From JBBTSB01 sp964355775 (GTDB lineage Bacteria > Patescibacteriota > Minisyncoccia > 2-02-FULL-40-12 > IGHO2-01-FULL-4-A): a DNA stretch of 58,880 nucleotides. Below, piece by piece: positions 32,529 to 40,884 of this stretch. A program made the position numbers and the translations under genes. Below the pieces are notes generated by a model. That model did not search any database and was not told where the DNA came from. It was given only the letters and a program-made list of their open reading frames with translations. Position 1 is the first letter of the stretch, and each line of letters opens with the position of its first letter. Location: positions 1-58,880 of the forward strand of contig CAYHEP010000001.1 in the NCBI GenBank assembly GCA_964355775.1, in the 5' to 3' direction.

Positions 32529-32870
32529 ATGGAAGCACTCAATTCGGTAGCTAGCTTTTTTCAGAATACGTTCGGATCCATTTCAATTTCTAGCATGGAT
32601 CATCGGTGGCTCATTGTGGGCTTCACGGCGCTGGTTGTATTACTGATCATTTTTACACAGGAAAAGCCAAAAGTGATAAGTATTTTGATCGCGATCTATG
32701 GCGTATGGTTTATTGCAAATCTATTTCCTGCCGTCGTTTCAAATATCCAAAAAAATATTTCTGAACAGGATTTGTTTGCTATTACAACTATTCTGGGATC
32801 CCTCCCCATCGTCGCATTGTTGGTGCAACGATATAAGAAAGGCAAGAAGCGGCCTGGAACGCCTACTTAG
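32529..32870 (+). CDS. Small membrane protein, unknown
   Basis: 113 residues with three hydrophobic stretches (WLIVGFTALVVLLIIF, ISILIAIYGVWFIANLF, ITTILGSLPIVALLV) and a basic end (RYKKGKKRPG). TAGAAT (32517-32522) overlaps the dnaJ stop and lies exactly 6 nt before the ATG, so leaderless transcription is likely. Convergent with efp. Confidence 0.6.
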   Translation: MEALNSVASFFQNTFGSISISSMDHRWLIVGFTALVVLLIIFTQEKPKVISILIAIYGVWFIANLFPAVVSNIQKNISEQDLFAITTILGSLPIVALLVQRYKKGKKRPGTPT

Positions 32871-33432
32871 AGGCCCGTTCCACGTATTCTCCAGTTTCCG
32901 TGTTGATGCGGATTATTTCTCCGTCATTTATAAACAAGGGGACGTTTATCATGGCGCCAGTTTCAATCTTTACCTGTTTAGTTCCTCCCTGGGCGGTGTT
33001 GCCTCGGGTTGAGGGGGGAGCTTCCACGACTTTGAAATCCATTTTTACCGGCAACTCAACCGTGATGACCTTGCCGTTATATTCCACAGACGATACAACA
33101 GTATTTGGCTTGAGAAATTTTGCACTTTCGCCGAGAATGGGCTCTTCAATCTTGAATCGGTTTTTCACATCCTTCGTATCAGTAAACCAATATTCACCGC
33201 GATGAGCATAGAGAAAATTCGCTTCATGCTTTTGGATGTCGGCCTCCTCAAGAATATCGGAAACCATAAAATTGTGTTCGATGATCTTGCCGTTCAGGAG
33301 ATTTCTCATTTTGGTCTGAAAGACCGGTTTCCGTTGCTGCATACGCAATGGCTGAGACGACATAACCACAAAGGGCTGACCCTCGTAGATAAAAAACACT
33401 CCCGGATGTAGTTCGTTATAGGTGTACGACAC
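32863..33432 (-). CDS. efp: Elongation factor P
   Basis: About 189 residues from GTG 33432 (the frame continues upstream, but the EF-P fold begins with YTYNELHPGVFFIYEGQPF). KMRNLLNGKIIEHNF, then the OB domains with GAMINVPLFINDGEIIRINTETGEYVERA, the classical EF-P closing signature. It relieves ribosome stalling at polyproline. The tip loop reads LRMQQRKPV, so the usual modified Lys34 position is Gln, flanked by Arg and Lys. Confidence 0.9.
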   Translation of the reverse strand: MSYTYNELHPGVFFIYEGQPFVVMSSQPLRMQQRKPVFQTKMRNLLNGKIIEHNFMVSDILEEADIQKHEANFLYAHRGEYWFTDTKDVKNRFKIEEPILGESAKFLKPNTVVSSVEYNGKVITVELPVKMDFKVVEAPPSTRGNTAQGGTKQVKIETGAMINVPLFINDGEIIRINTETGEYVERASK

Positions 33433-34177
33433 GATGCACCAAAGAGTAGCAAAAAACGAGACAACTGACAAGTACGATGATGGGGCCGACTGGAAGATGC
33501 AGAGCATTTGCTACAAGGATCCCACCCACGGCTGACAGACCGCCGATCAAGGTGCTGGAGGAGACGTAGCCGGTCATGCTTTTGGTCATGTTGCGGGCGG
33601 CGATGGCGGGGATTATGACGAGTGCGCCCATCAGGAGCGTGCCGACGACTTTGATGCCAAGAGCAACGATACCGGCAACCAAGAGAAGGAAGATAAAGTT
33701 GGTACGGGAAGTTTTTACATTGCTGGTTGTCGCAAGATCGGGGGAGAGGGACGAGAGCACCAGATCGCGCTGGATACTGCGCATAATGAGGTAGATCAGC
33801 ACAGAAAGCCACAAGGCAAGCATCATGTCGCCCGAAGTGACTTTGCCGATGTCGCCGATGAGAGCGTCGAGGATTTCTTCGTGTGGTGTGATCAGTAAGC
33901 CGATCGCCAGAGCGCCGGTAAACACCAGACCTACGAGTGCTTCGGTGTTGAGTTTGGTATGGGTTTCAATAAACCAGATGACGATGATGCCGACAAGCAG
34001 TGCCGCAAAAGCTCCGATAAACGGATTGACGTGCCAGAGCATGGCGAGTGCGATACCCGGCAGTGCCACGTGCGAAAGCGCATCGCCGACCAGTGACATA
34101 CGTCGGAGTACCATAAAACTCCCGAGGTAACCGGAAACCAGACCGACAAACAATGCCGTGATAAGACTAGTGACCAT
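33416..34177 (-). CDS. Metal (Zn/Mn-type) ABC transporter permease
   Basis: About 253 residues from ATG 34177. ABC-3 family permease: LGSFMVLRRMSLVGDALSHVALPG near the N-terminus is the family signature, and eight or so membrane spans follow. KVVGTLLMGALVIIPAIAARN is also typical. It would import zinc or manganese with the ATPase encoded upstream; no solute-binding protein gene is in the window. Overlaps the ATPase gene by 11 nt. Confidence 0.9.
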   Translation of the reverse strand: MVTSLITALFVGLVSGYLGSFMVLRRMSLVGDALSHVALPGIALAMLWHVNPFIGAFAALLVGIIVIWFIETHTKLNTEALVGLVFTGALAIGLLITPHEEILDALIGDIGKVTSGDMMLALWLSVLIYLIMRSIQRDLVLSSLSPDLATTSNVKTSRTNFIFLLLVAGIVALGIKVVGTLLMGALVIIPAIAARNMTKSMTGYVSSSTLIGGLSAVGGILVANALHLPVGPIIVLVSCLVFCYSLVHRVVHL

Positions 34178-34835
34178 GGTGGTGTTGGTAGGGGAGGAGC
34201 TGTTGTGAGTGGAGCATCGCGTTGGTTTGTCCAAAGCAGACCATTTGCGTGTCCAAGCACAAGAGATTATCCGTGTACTGTGCGACAACATTCATGTCGT
34301 GAGAAATAATCAAAACCGTGAGTTCATGGGAGGCTTGGAGTTTTTTTAGGAGCTGGTATATTGTTTCCTCGCCCTTTACGTCAATCCCTGCGGTAGGTTC
34401 ATCAAACAACAGCACACTGGGATTTCCCAACAACGCCCAAGCGATCAGGACGCGTTGCAGTTCACCTCCCGAAATGACTCCAAGGGAGTGCTCGAGGATG
34501 TGCTCATGGATACCGACCTCCTGCAAAACTTTTTTGTAATCCGGACTTTTGAGTTTTAAAAATTCATCTACCGTCAGTGGTATATCGTGCTCGATGGAAA
34601 GTTTTTGCGGAACATATCCGATCGTGACACCCGGAGCCCACGTGATAGTGCCGGAGTGTGGGATGAGTCCCAGCAATGCTCGAAAGAGCGTGCTTTTACC
34701 GGCGCCGTTGGGTCCCACGATCGCCATCACCTCGCCTTTGTGGACGCTAAAATTGACGCCTTCAAGAATGACGTTGTTAGTCAAATCGACTTTCAAATCA
34801 GTAACTTCAAGAATTGGAGAAGGGTCCATAGCCAT
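34167..34835 (-). CDS. Metal ABC transporter ATPase
   Basis: 222 residues. Walker A GPNGAGKSTLFRALL, Q-loop YVPQKLS, signature ISGGELQRVLIAWALL (LSGGQ variant), Walker B VLLFDEPTAGID and switch His ISHDMNVV. The C-terminus is His-rich (QHHHGH), as in several zinc/manganese transporter ATPases. Overlaps the permease downstream and fmt upstream, forming one operon. Confidence 0.92.
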   Translation of the reverse strand: MAMDPSPILEVTDLKVDLTNNVILEGVNFSVHKGEVMAIVGPNGAGKSTLFRALLGLIPHSGTITWAPGVTIGYVPQKLSIEHDIPLTVDEFLKLKSPDYKKVLQEVGIHEHILEHSLGVISGGELQRVLIAWALLGNPSVLLFDEPTAGIDVKGEETIYQLLKKLQASHELTVLIISHDMNVVAQYTDNLLCLDTQMVCFGQTNAMLHSQQLLPYQHHHGH

Positions 34836-35649
34836 TTGTGTATTCTCGCAAGCTCATAGGGTTTTTACTCTCGGGCTGTACGGTCACTAACTCCAGTCTA
34901 TCATCAACCAGCTTACAATCCAAGATTTTCACTCTCATGCCTTTATGCTCCGTCCATAGTCCGGGCCAGTCGTGATAGGCTCGGAATTGTTTGTAGATTT
35001 CTTGAGGGGAGCGTGACCAGTCAACTTTGCCATCTTCTTTGGTGAGCATCTTGGTGTGCGTGGCAAGCGAGTGATCTTGCGGCGTGGGTTTGATTTTTCC
35101 CGCGATATAATCGGGAATAGTTTTGATCAAAAGTTCCGCTCCAAGTTTTGCCAAATCATCTCTGATTTCTGTATGCATTTTGTCATTTGGAATTTGATAT
35201 TTGGATTTTGCCACAATGGCTCCATGATCCATTTCGCCATCAATCTCGATGATTGTGACTCCGGTTTCTTTATCTCCGTTGGCAATTGCGGTTTTGATGG
35301 GGGATGGGCCACGGTATTTTGGCAGTAGCGACGGATGAATATTGAGAAAGCCGTGTTTTGGAGATTTGAGTAATTTCCCGGGAATTATTTTTCCGTAGAC
35401 TACGACGATTCCCAGATCACATTCGGGCATTTCAAAGTCCTTTAATTTAGCCGGCTGTAGTACGGACAGCTTAAAGCTCAATGCTGCAACTTTTACGGGC
35501 GATGGCTTGAGTACTTTTTTCTTACCGGCTGGTTCATCGGGAGGAGTAACCACGGCGACTACATCAAAACCCGCCTCAAGAAGCATTTTTAGAACTATAG
35601 CGGCAAATTCATCGGTTCCGAAGAATACAAGAGAGGTTTTATTCTGCAT
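34807..35649 (-). CDS. fmt: Methionyl-tRNA formyltransferase
   Basis: 280 residues from ATG 35649. LVFFGTDEFAAIVLKML, the catalytic NIHPSLLPKYRGPSPIKTA and GVTIIEIDGEMDHGAI motifs, and a reduced C-terminal domain (PQEIYKQFRAYHDWPG). It formylates Met-tRNA for initiation. AKSKYQIPNDKMH is encoded by an AT-rich word repeat sharing 18 exact bases with 45216-45233. Formylation and the deformylase gene (36696) are close by. Confidence 0.92.
   Translation of the reverse strand: MQNKTSLVFFGTDEFAAIVLKMLLEAGFDVVAVVTPPDEPAGKKKVLKPSPVKVAALSFKLSVLQPAKLKDFEMPECDLGIVVVYGKIIPGKLLKSPKHGFLNIHPSLLPKYRGPSPIKTAIANGDKETGVTIIEIDGEMDHGAIVAKSKYQIPNDKMHTEIRDDLAKLGAELLIKTIPDYIAGKIKPTPQDHSLATHTKMLTKEDGKVDWSRSPQEIYKQFRAYHDWPGLWTEHKGMRVKILDCKLVDDRLELVTVQPESKNPMSLREYTNGYGPFSNS
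35171..35210. repeat. AT-rich word repeat inside fmt
   Basis: TTTGATATTTGGATTTTG (18 nt) and TTTTGTCATTTGGA are shared exactly with the intergenic run at 45214-45256. Confidence 0.6.
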
Positions 35650-35671
35650 AAAACAATGGTAGCATACCTTC

Positions 35672-36322
35672 ATGCCAAAACCACCCCGTAGACCCGAAGG
35701 CCAGCCCCAGACTGGGAATAGTGAAAAATCCAAAAAACCACTAGAATATTCTCGAATTGCTGCTCAATTACGTAGAGTTACGGGGGGACTCTTGAAATAT
35801 GACCGTGATAGTCTTAATAGGGAATTAGATAAATTAAATCTGCCAAGTGAAATTTATGAAAAACTACTACATCCCGGCAGACCCGAGTTTCATTTAATGA
35901 GGCTATTAGGGCGAAGCCCTACCGAACGAGATTTTGCAATCGCATTTATAAAGCATGCGGATTTGATTCGTCCGTATACCTCTCCCGAGAAAGAAAAAGC
36001 CGTACTGGTTATTGGATCAGAAGGATATGATACGACAGCTTTTTGGACCTTTGCCCCATATGTATTCAAGGCTTTACGATCACGAAATATAAATGAAGAA
36101 AAAGCTATCCAGTTGATCGTCGGTTGGGCAGCCCAAGGGGCATCTCTAGAAACTGAAGATGAAGATGAAGATGAAAAGTCTAGTCAAGTCAATTTGCATG
36201 GTTTAGAATATATGGATCAATCATATAATTTAAGTCATGATCCCGAGCATATTAGTCATAGGTTCACCGCGCAAGAAGCGGAAAAAGTCGCAGATATTCT
36301 TTTAGCGGAGCATAAAAAATGA
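35672..36322 (+). CDS. Hypothetical soluble protein with acidic patch
   Basis: 216 residues, divergent from fmt with only 22 bp between start codons. TAGCAT (35660-35665) lies 6 nt before the ATG. A basic, Pro-rich start (PKPPRRPEGQPQ), a helical middle with LLGRSPTERDFAIAFIKHAD, and an acidic run ETEDEDEDEKSS around residue 163. No family recognised. Confidence 0.6.
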   Translation: MPKPPRRPEGQPQTGNSEKSKKPLEYSRIAAQLRRVTGGLLKYDRDSLNRELDKLNLPSEIYEKLLHPGRPEFHLMRLLGRSPTERDFAIAFIKHADLIRPYTSPEKEKAVLVIGSEGYDTTAFWTFAPYVFKALRSRNINEEKAIQLIVGWAAQGASLETEDEDEDEKSSQVNLHGLEYMDQSYNLSHDPEHISHRFTAQEAEKVADILLAEHKK

Positions 36323-36350
36323 TTTCAGTTTCTAACTTTAAGTTACCCTA

Positions 36351-36369
36351 TCTCTAATTCGCGCGAATA
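36351..36369. repeat. Direct repeat/operator left of the ArsR-like gene
   Basis: TCTCTAATTCGCGCGAATA with the palindrome ATTCGCGCGAAT; repeated at 36660-36678. Confidence 0.6.
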
Positions 36370-36405
36370 GTGGAATAAAGAGCACGAAAGCAGTATACTG
36401 AAGAA

Positions 36406-36666
36406 ATGAAAGACCTAGAGAGAATCTACAAAGCATTCGCGAATCGGCGAAGACTGGCGATTGTAAGTTTTTTGAAGAAAGAACGCGAGGCAAAGGTTGG
36501 TGCGATTGCCGTAAAGATCAACCTTTCGTTCAAGGCAACGTCAAAGCACTTGGGCGTGCTTGCTTCTGCCAATATCGTGGACAAAGAACAACGTAGCCTC
36601 GAGATGTATTATCGCATCGCTTCCGATCTCCACCAACATGCAAAACAAGTTATTTCTCTTCTCTAA
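36406..36666 (+). CDS. ArsR-type winged-helix regulator
   Basis: 86 residues. IYKAFANRRRLAIVSFL, then VGAIAVKINLSFKATSKHLGVLASANIVDKE is a winged helix of ArsR type. No cysteines, so not a classic metal sensor. TATACT (36394-36399) is 6 nt before the ATG. Two identical 19-bp sequences with the palindrome ATTCGCGCGAAT flank the gene, one in the promoter region and one spanning its stop codon: likely its own operators. Confidence 0.8.
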   Translation: MKDLERIYKAFANRRRLAIVSFLKKEREAKVGAIAVKINLSFKATSKHLGVLASANIVDKEQRSLEMYYRIASDLHQHAKQVISLL

Positions 36667-36678
36667 TTCGCGCGAATA
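36660..36678. repeat. Direct repeat/operator right of the ArsR-like gene
   Basis: Second copy of TCTCTAATTCGCGCGAATA; contains the TAA stop of the ArsR-like gene. The core palindrome also occurs within cysS near 26034. Confidence 0.6.
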
Positions 36679-36695
36679 AGCGAATAGTGGCGAGA

Positions 36696-37142
36696 TTATT
36701 TCACTCGGTCTTTGATGAGCAATCCTTGCAGGTGATCGTATTCGTGTTGAAAAACGCGGGCGAGGAAACCACGAGCTTTGAGTTTGATTTTGGCGCCGTG
36801 TTCATCGAGCGCCTTGATGCGGACTTTTTTTGAGCGCTGGATCTGATGCCAAAAGCCAGGCAGGCTCAAGCACCCTTCCTCCATGTTATCATGATCGCGA
36901 GAGTACTCGCGAAGTTCCGGATTGATATACGCATCCGGCACCTTGTGCTCCTCCGCGAGCTTTGCGTCAATCACAAAAATTTGCAGGTCTTTCCCGATCT
37001 GATTTGCCGCCAGCCCCACGCCCTTGGCCTCGATCATCGTCGCACGCATCTCCTCTATCAAAGCTAAAATTTTCGGCGTAATTTCACCAACCGGCTCCAG
37101 TTTTTTATGAAGTATTTTGTTTGGGTCTTTGGTGATGATCAT
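36696..37142 (-). CDS. def: Peptide deformylase
   Basis: 148 residues from ATG 37142. All three metal-site motifs are present: GVGLAANQIGK, EEGCLSLPGF (metal Cys) and QHEYDHLQG (two metal His and the catalytic Glu). It removes the formyl group from nascent proteins. TAGTAT lies 7 nt before the ATG on the minus strand. Confidence 0.95.
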   Translation of the reverse strand: MIITKDPNKILHKKLEPVGEITPKILALIEEMRATMIEAKGVGLAANQIGKDLQIFVIDAKLAEEHKVPDAYINPELREYSRDHDNMEEGCLSLPGFWHQIQRSKKVRIKALDEHGAKIKLKARGFLARVFQHEYDHLQGLLIKDRVK

Positions 37143-37285
37143 GACGGTTATACTACAAAAATAACTAAAAGGGACCAGAGAATCAGGGCGCAAGACACAA
37201 TCAGCCAAGCTCGAAACAAGATCTTCCAGTCGTGTCTTTGGATAAGTGGGACGTCGTATGTTTTGGTGATATCCTTTTCGACATC

Positions 37286-37732
37286 CTATGTGTTTTCATT
37301 TTCCGCGACTCCGCGGGCATTCCGCATATTGCGCAAGAGATCGTATTGAATAAACTTTGGGAAAAAGAGATGCGACAAAGTGTTCAGGGTAAAAATTGGG
37401 GTTATAATACCAAACGGTATACTGATGATAAAAAGAACGATAATACTCAAAGATTCATGGAGGCGGTGTGAGGAAACATCAAAAAAGTGTGTTCGTAATG
37501 ACATAATGCCTATCGGGATTAAAACAGAGCCAATCATTGTGGCGATAAAAAACACCACAAAGATAGGAACAATGACATTGTAGTACCAAGGTTTTGATAC
37601 GCGCTTCGTTTTGCTGGTGGCTTTGAATTCTGGATTTTGATAGCGCCTCCACAACAGTGGACGGATTTTACCGAAAGTCCAGAAAAGAAGAAGCAAGAAT
37701 ATAATTTTTACAATAAGACTGGTGTAGTTCAT
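37286..37732 (-). CDS. Membrane protein, unknown
   Basis: About 148 residues from ATG 37732. Three hydrophobic spans (LIVKIIFLLLLFWTF, VIVPIFVVFFIATMIGSVLI, LSIIVLFIISIPFGIIT) separated by basic loops. No family recognised. It faces the pilin-like gene at 37791. Confidence 0.55.
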   Translation of the reverse strand: MNYTSLIVKIIFLLLLFWTFGKIRPLLWRRYQNPEFKATSKTKRVSKPWYYNVIVPIFVVFFIATMIGSVLIPIGIMSLRTHFFDVSSHRLHESLSIIVLFIISIPFGIITPIFTLNTLSHLFFPKFIQYDLLRNMRNARGVAENENT

Positions 37733-37790
37733 TTCAGATATGAATATACCATTCCTTTCCAAAAATGGGAAGTCGGTATACAATGCGACT

Positions 37791-38189
37791 ATGAAAAATC
37801 ACAATTCCGGGCTCGCTCCGTTGGCGATCGTTTTGATTCTCGTAGCGTTAGCTGTAGTGGGTGGAGGAGTGTATCTTGCGACTACCGTATCAAAGACACC
37901 CGTACCAGGTACTCCAAAGCCAGTGGCCGTAGCAGTGAAATTTGCTACCGTTGCAGAGGCGACAGCATCAGGAAAAAATGTGACCTGTACCACTGCTTGG
38001 TTTAGTGAAAAAGGTCCTGATCTGTATCGAGTGCACTTCACCATAAGCTCGAACAAAGTGACAATACGAACGGAAACCAATAGCGCCGGCAAGATCACTT
38101 CTACCGAAAAAATATATCTTTCCAGTGATCCCAGTTACGCAACTATTCTCAAGTCTAGTTTAAGCACCGCCATCTGCACGCAACTATAA
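37791..38189 (+). CDS. Single-span exported/anchored protein
   Basis: 132 residues from ATG 37791; TACAAT is 6 nt upstream. One N-terminal membrane segment (LAPLAIVLILVALAVVGGGVYL) then a small extracytoplasmic domain with two Cys (VTCTTAWF and the final AICTQL) that could form a disulfide. The GLAPLAIVLI start is a little like pseudopilins but lacks the Glu+5 pattern. Unknown function. Confidence 0.6.
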   Translation: MKNHNSGLAPLAIVLILVALAVVGGGVYLATTVSKTPVPGTPKPVAVAVKFATVAEATASGKNVTCTTAWFSEKGPDLYRVHFTISSNKVTIRTETNSAGKITSTEKIYLSSDPSYATILKSSLSTAICTQL

Positions 38190-38291
38190 TGAGCGACCTC
38201 CGTGTTGACGGGCATCGCCATCCTTTTGTTGTACGGCTTTTTATTCAAGTTCTAGATCGAAAGTAACATTTAAGTCCACTAGGATTTGAAT

Positions 38292-39431
38292 TTACAAAGG
38301 TTTAACCTTTGGTGAATCCAGTAAACTCTCCGGAGTCACTACTTGCGTAGTGGCTTGCGGGTAGCGTTTTAAGAAGTTAGCGAAACTCACTTTTGTATCC
38401 GACCACTTGCATTCATAAGCGGAAAGCTTTGTACCGCTTTTTTCAATCGCGTCAATTTCATGTCCCGCCCGTGATTTCCAAAACATAATGTCTGGCGGGA
38501 ATATTTCAAGCGTACCCTTTTTCATTAATTCAGCAACAAAAAAGTTTTCAAAGATAGCACCCTTGTCTTGGCGAGTAGGTATCGGAGAAATGATATCAAC
38601 CAATGCGTTACGCACGCCTACATCCAAAAAGAAAACTTTAAATCCTTTTTTTATTTCATTTCGTGTATTGTTTGAAAATGCATGGATGCGCCGGACGATG
38701 AATGACTGTTCAAGTAAGCGAAGATATCGATTGACGGTTGCTCTCGTCACTCCCAATCCTTGGGACAACTCATTCAGTGAAACCATCGAGCCGATTTGCA
38801 GTGCCAACATTTTTAGTAAATCTTCAAAAACTTTTGGATTGCGAATAGCTTCAAAAACAAAAACATCTTTGTAGAGATAGTTTGTTGCGATATTTTTTAT
38901 AGCAAACAATTTCTCGTCTACCGTTTCGGCGGCAACCACCGCTGGATATGATCCAAATTGCATAAGATTAAACAAGTCCGTCTGACGTACCTTGGGATAT
39001 GCCAGAGAAAGTTCATGCAGAGAAAGGGGTAGAAGCGTAAATTCAAAAGCCCGACCTGTCATCGGTTCTTTAATTTTATTTGCCAGATCAAATGACGACG
39101 ATCCGGTTGCTATGATTTGAACACCCGGGTAGGTATCGTGAAATACTTTCAAAATACTGCCGATGTTTTGAATAGTTTGAGCCTCATCAAAAACAACTAT
39201 TTTTTTATTTTTCGTCAGGGGCAATAGTTTGTTTGGCTCGCCAACCACAAAGTGGGTCCGCACGTCAGACAACTGACAATCGTAATATTCTCCATCGGTT
39301 CCATAGGTTGAGAGGATTTTTTTCGCAAGAGTTGTTTTTCCTGATTGTCGAGGACCCAAAATAACCACCATTCTTTTCTTGAAAAGTAAATTGGTGATTC
39401 TGGCATCGATGTCGCGCTTAAATAACTTCAT
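38292..39431 (-). CDS. AAA ATPase with DUF4143 domain, copy 2
   Basis: 379 residues. Walker A GPRQSGKTTLAKKIL, Walker B KIVVFDEAQTI, sensor IIATGSSSFDL, the GRAFEFTLLPLSLHEL stretch and a C-terminal nuclease-like FWKSRAGHEIDAIEK...YECKWS. TTGCTT-17 bp-TATACT stands 6 nt before the ATG, a complete leaderless promoter. Diverged paralogue of the gene at 13091; both are stand-alone. Confidence 0.85.
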   Translation of the reverse strand: MKLFKRDIDARITNLLFKKRMVVILGPRQSGKTTLAKKILSTYGTDGEYYDCQLSDVRTHFVVGEPNKLLPLTKNKKIVVFDEAQTIQNIGSILKVFHDTYPGVQIIATGSSSFDLANKIKEPMTGRAFEFTLLPLSLHELSLAYPKVRQTDLFNLMQFGSYPAVVAAETVDEKLFAIKNIATNYLYKDVFVFEAIRNPKVFEDLLKMLALQIGSMVSLNELSQGLGVTRATVNRYLRLLEQSFIVRRIHAFSNNTRNEIKKGFKVFFLDVGVRNALVDIISPIPTRQDKGAIFENFFVAELMKKGTLEIFPPDIMFWKSRAGHEIDAIEKSGTKLSAYECKWSDTKVSFANFLKRYPQATTQVVTPESLLDSPKVKPL

Positions 39432-39520
39432 GATGATAGTATAACAAATTGCCTATAAACAAGCAAATTGTAAAAACGTCTCTAAAACCCTTATTTATAT
39501 AGGAGTTTTGACATGTCATT

Positions 39521-40870
39521 TTAGACGATTGATATAGGATCTACGTCAATTTGCCAGTCGGGGGGAAGAGCTAATAATTGACCTTTGACATCTGACATTT
39601 GACCGGTGAGTTTCAGGAGTACATTCCAGACGTACATGCCTCGTTCACGGGAGATGAGGGCGGGGTAAGCGGTTCCGGAGAGTTTTGTTGCCATTTCTGA
39701 TGCCACGTGTTTTGTGATTCGTGCATCGCGATTCCGGTAGGTGAGCTTAATGAGCTTCACAAACGGCGGATAGCCAAAGGCTTTGCGTTGCTCAAGCTCG
39801 GAAGCCCAAAATTCGTCTACCCTGCCATGTGCCGCCGCCACGAGTGCTGGGTCCTCGGGATTGTAGGTTTGGACAAGCAGATGATCGGTCATACTTGCCA
39901 ACAGAAGCGTCTGACGAAGCAACATCTCTTCGGCGCGGTAGTCGGGAATATGAATGAGAGCGTCGGCGTTCATGATAGCCAAATAGGGGACTTTGAGCAA
40001 ATCGCGGTACTTGAAGAGTGATTGGGTAGTGAGGAGAATTTGGAAATCTTCCGGAAGTTTGCGCGAGTCGCTGGTGAGTTGTACGATTTTAGGCTTTGCA
40101 AGATTTTGATAACTAAAAAACTTAATCAATTCGGCTTCGACTTTTTCGATACCCACGCCGTAGGGTTTTAGGTTGTAGGATTTACAGGAAGGGCACGTTT
40201 TTGGTTGTGGTTGTGTGAAATTGCAGTGATGACACATCAAGGTCGGACCTTGATGTTGAGTAAGCGAGACGTCGCAATTTGGGCATTTGATTCCGGTGCC
40301 ACAATCTTTGCAGAGCAGGAAATTGGCGTAGCCTTTTCGCGGGATAAAAATAATCAGCTTGTCGTATGTTTGCAAAGCCTCTTTCAAATATCGTGAAAAT
40401 ATAGAGTAGTTGGCATCGCGAATCTCTTTGCGCATGTCGGCGATCCTAGGTTTTAGGTTATAGGTTTTAGGGATTAGAGCAGAGAGTTCGGGTAAGTCCA
40501 GAAATGGGCCGGTAGAGATATATTTCTTGTATTCTCTTTCATCCGGATGCAGAAAGACTGCCCGCATGCAAAGACCGAGCGGGGCAAAGTAATACTCGGC
40601 GAGCTCGCGGGCTTTTTTGATCTGCTCGTCGGTGACACGTTGCTTGAGGACTTTATCTATTTTTTTCAGCGTGAAGCTAGCTTGTTTTTTAAACTGCAAC
40701 TTGCGGTCGGCGAGCGGGACGCACTCTACAACGACGGCTTTTATTTTGCGATTGCTGTAGGCGACCTGCACCACCGTGCCATGGGGCAGGGGATCGGTAT
40801 GAAAATAGCTCGCCACAGCTGGCTGACTGCGGGGGAGGGGAATGAGGGGTATGACGTCCAAAATAACCAT
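39521..40870 (-). CDS. priA: PriA-like protein lacking the first helicase lobe
   Basis: 449 residues against about 730. The N-terminal 3'-DNA-end-binding part (LPHGTVVQVAYSNRK) is followed by a jump to lobe 2 (LIIFIPRKGYANFLLCKDCG) with the zinc cluster CKDCG, CPNC, CHHC, CPSC, then the C-terminal domain ending WQIDVDPISIV. No Walker A (GxTGSGKT), no DEEH box and no QVAGRAGR arginine-finger motif are visible, so ATP-driven unwinding is improbable. Probably a structural replication-restart scaffold. AT-rich word repeats encode PKTYNLKPRIADM and TGQMSDVKGQLL. Confidence 0.85.
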   Translation of the reverse strand: MVILDVIPLIPLPRSQPAVASYFHTDPLPHGTVVQVAYSNRKIKAVVVECVPLADRKLQFKKQASFTLKKIDKVLKQRVTDEQIKKARELAEYYFAPLGLCMRAVFLHPDEREYKKYISTGPFLDLPELSALIPKTYNLKPRIADMRKEIRDANYSIFSRYLKEALQTYDKLIIFIPRKGYANFLLCKDCGTGIKCPNCDVSLTQHQGPTLMCHHCNFTQPQPKTCPSCKSYNLKPYGVGIEKVEAELIKFFSYQNLAKPKIVQLTSDSRKLPEDFQILLTTQSLFKYRDLLKVPYLAIMNADALIHIPDYRAEEMLLRQTLLLASMTDHLLVQTYNPEDPALVAAAHGRVDEFWASELEQRKAFGYPPFVKLIKLTYRNRDARITKHVASEMATKLSGTAYPALISRERGMYVWNVLLKLTGQMSDVKGQLLALPPDWQIDVDPISIV

Positions 40871-40884
40871 GCTATAATGCTACT
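40871..40884. promoter_or_regulatory. Overlapping divergent -10 boxes of priA and gltX
   Basis: Only 14 bp separate the two start codons. TATAAT (40873-40878) serves gltX and TAGCAT (40877-40882, minus strand) serves priA; each is exactly 6 nt from its ATG. Confidence 0.7.
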
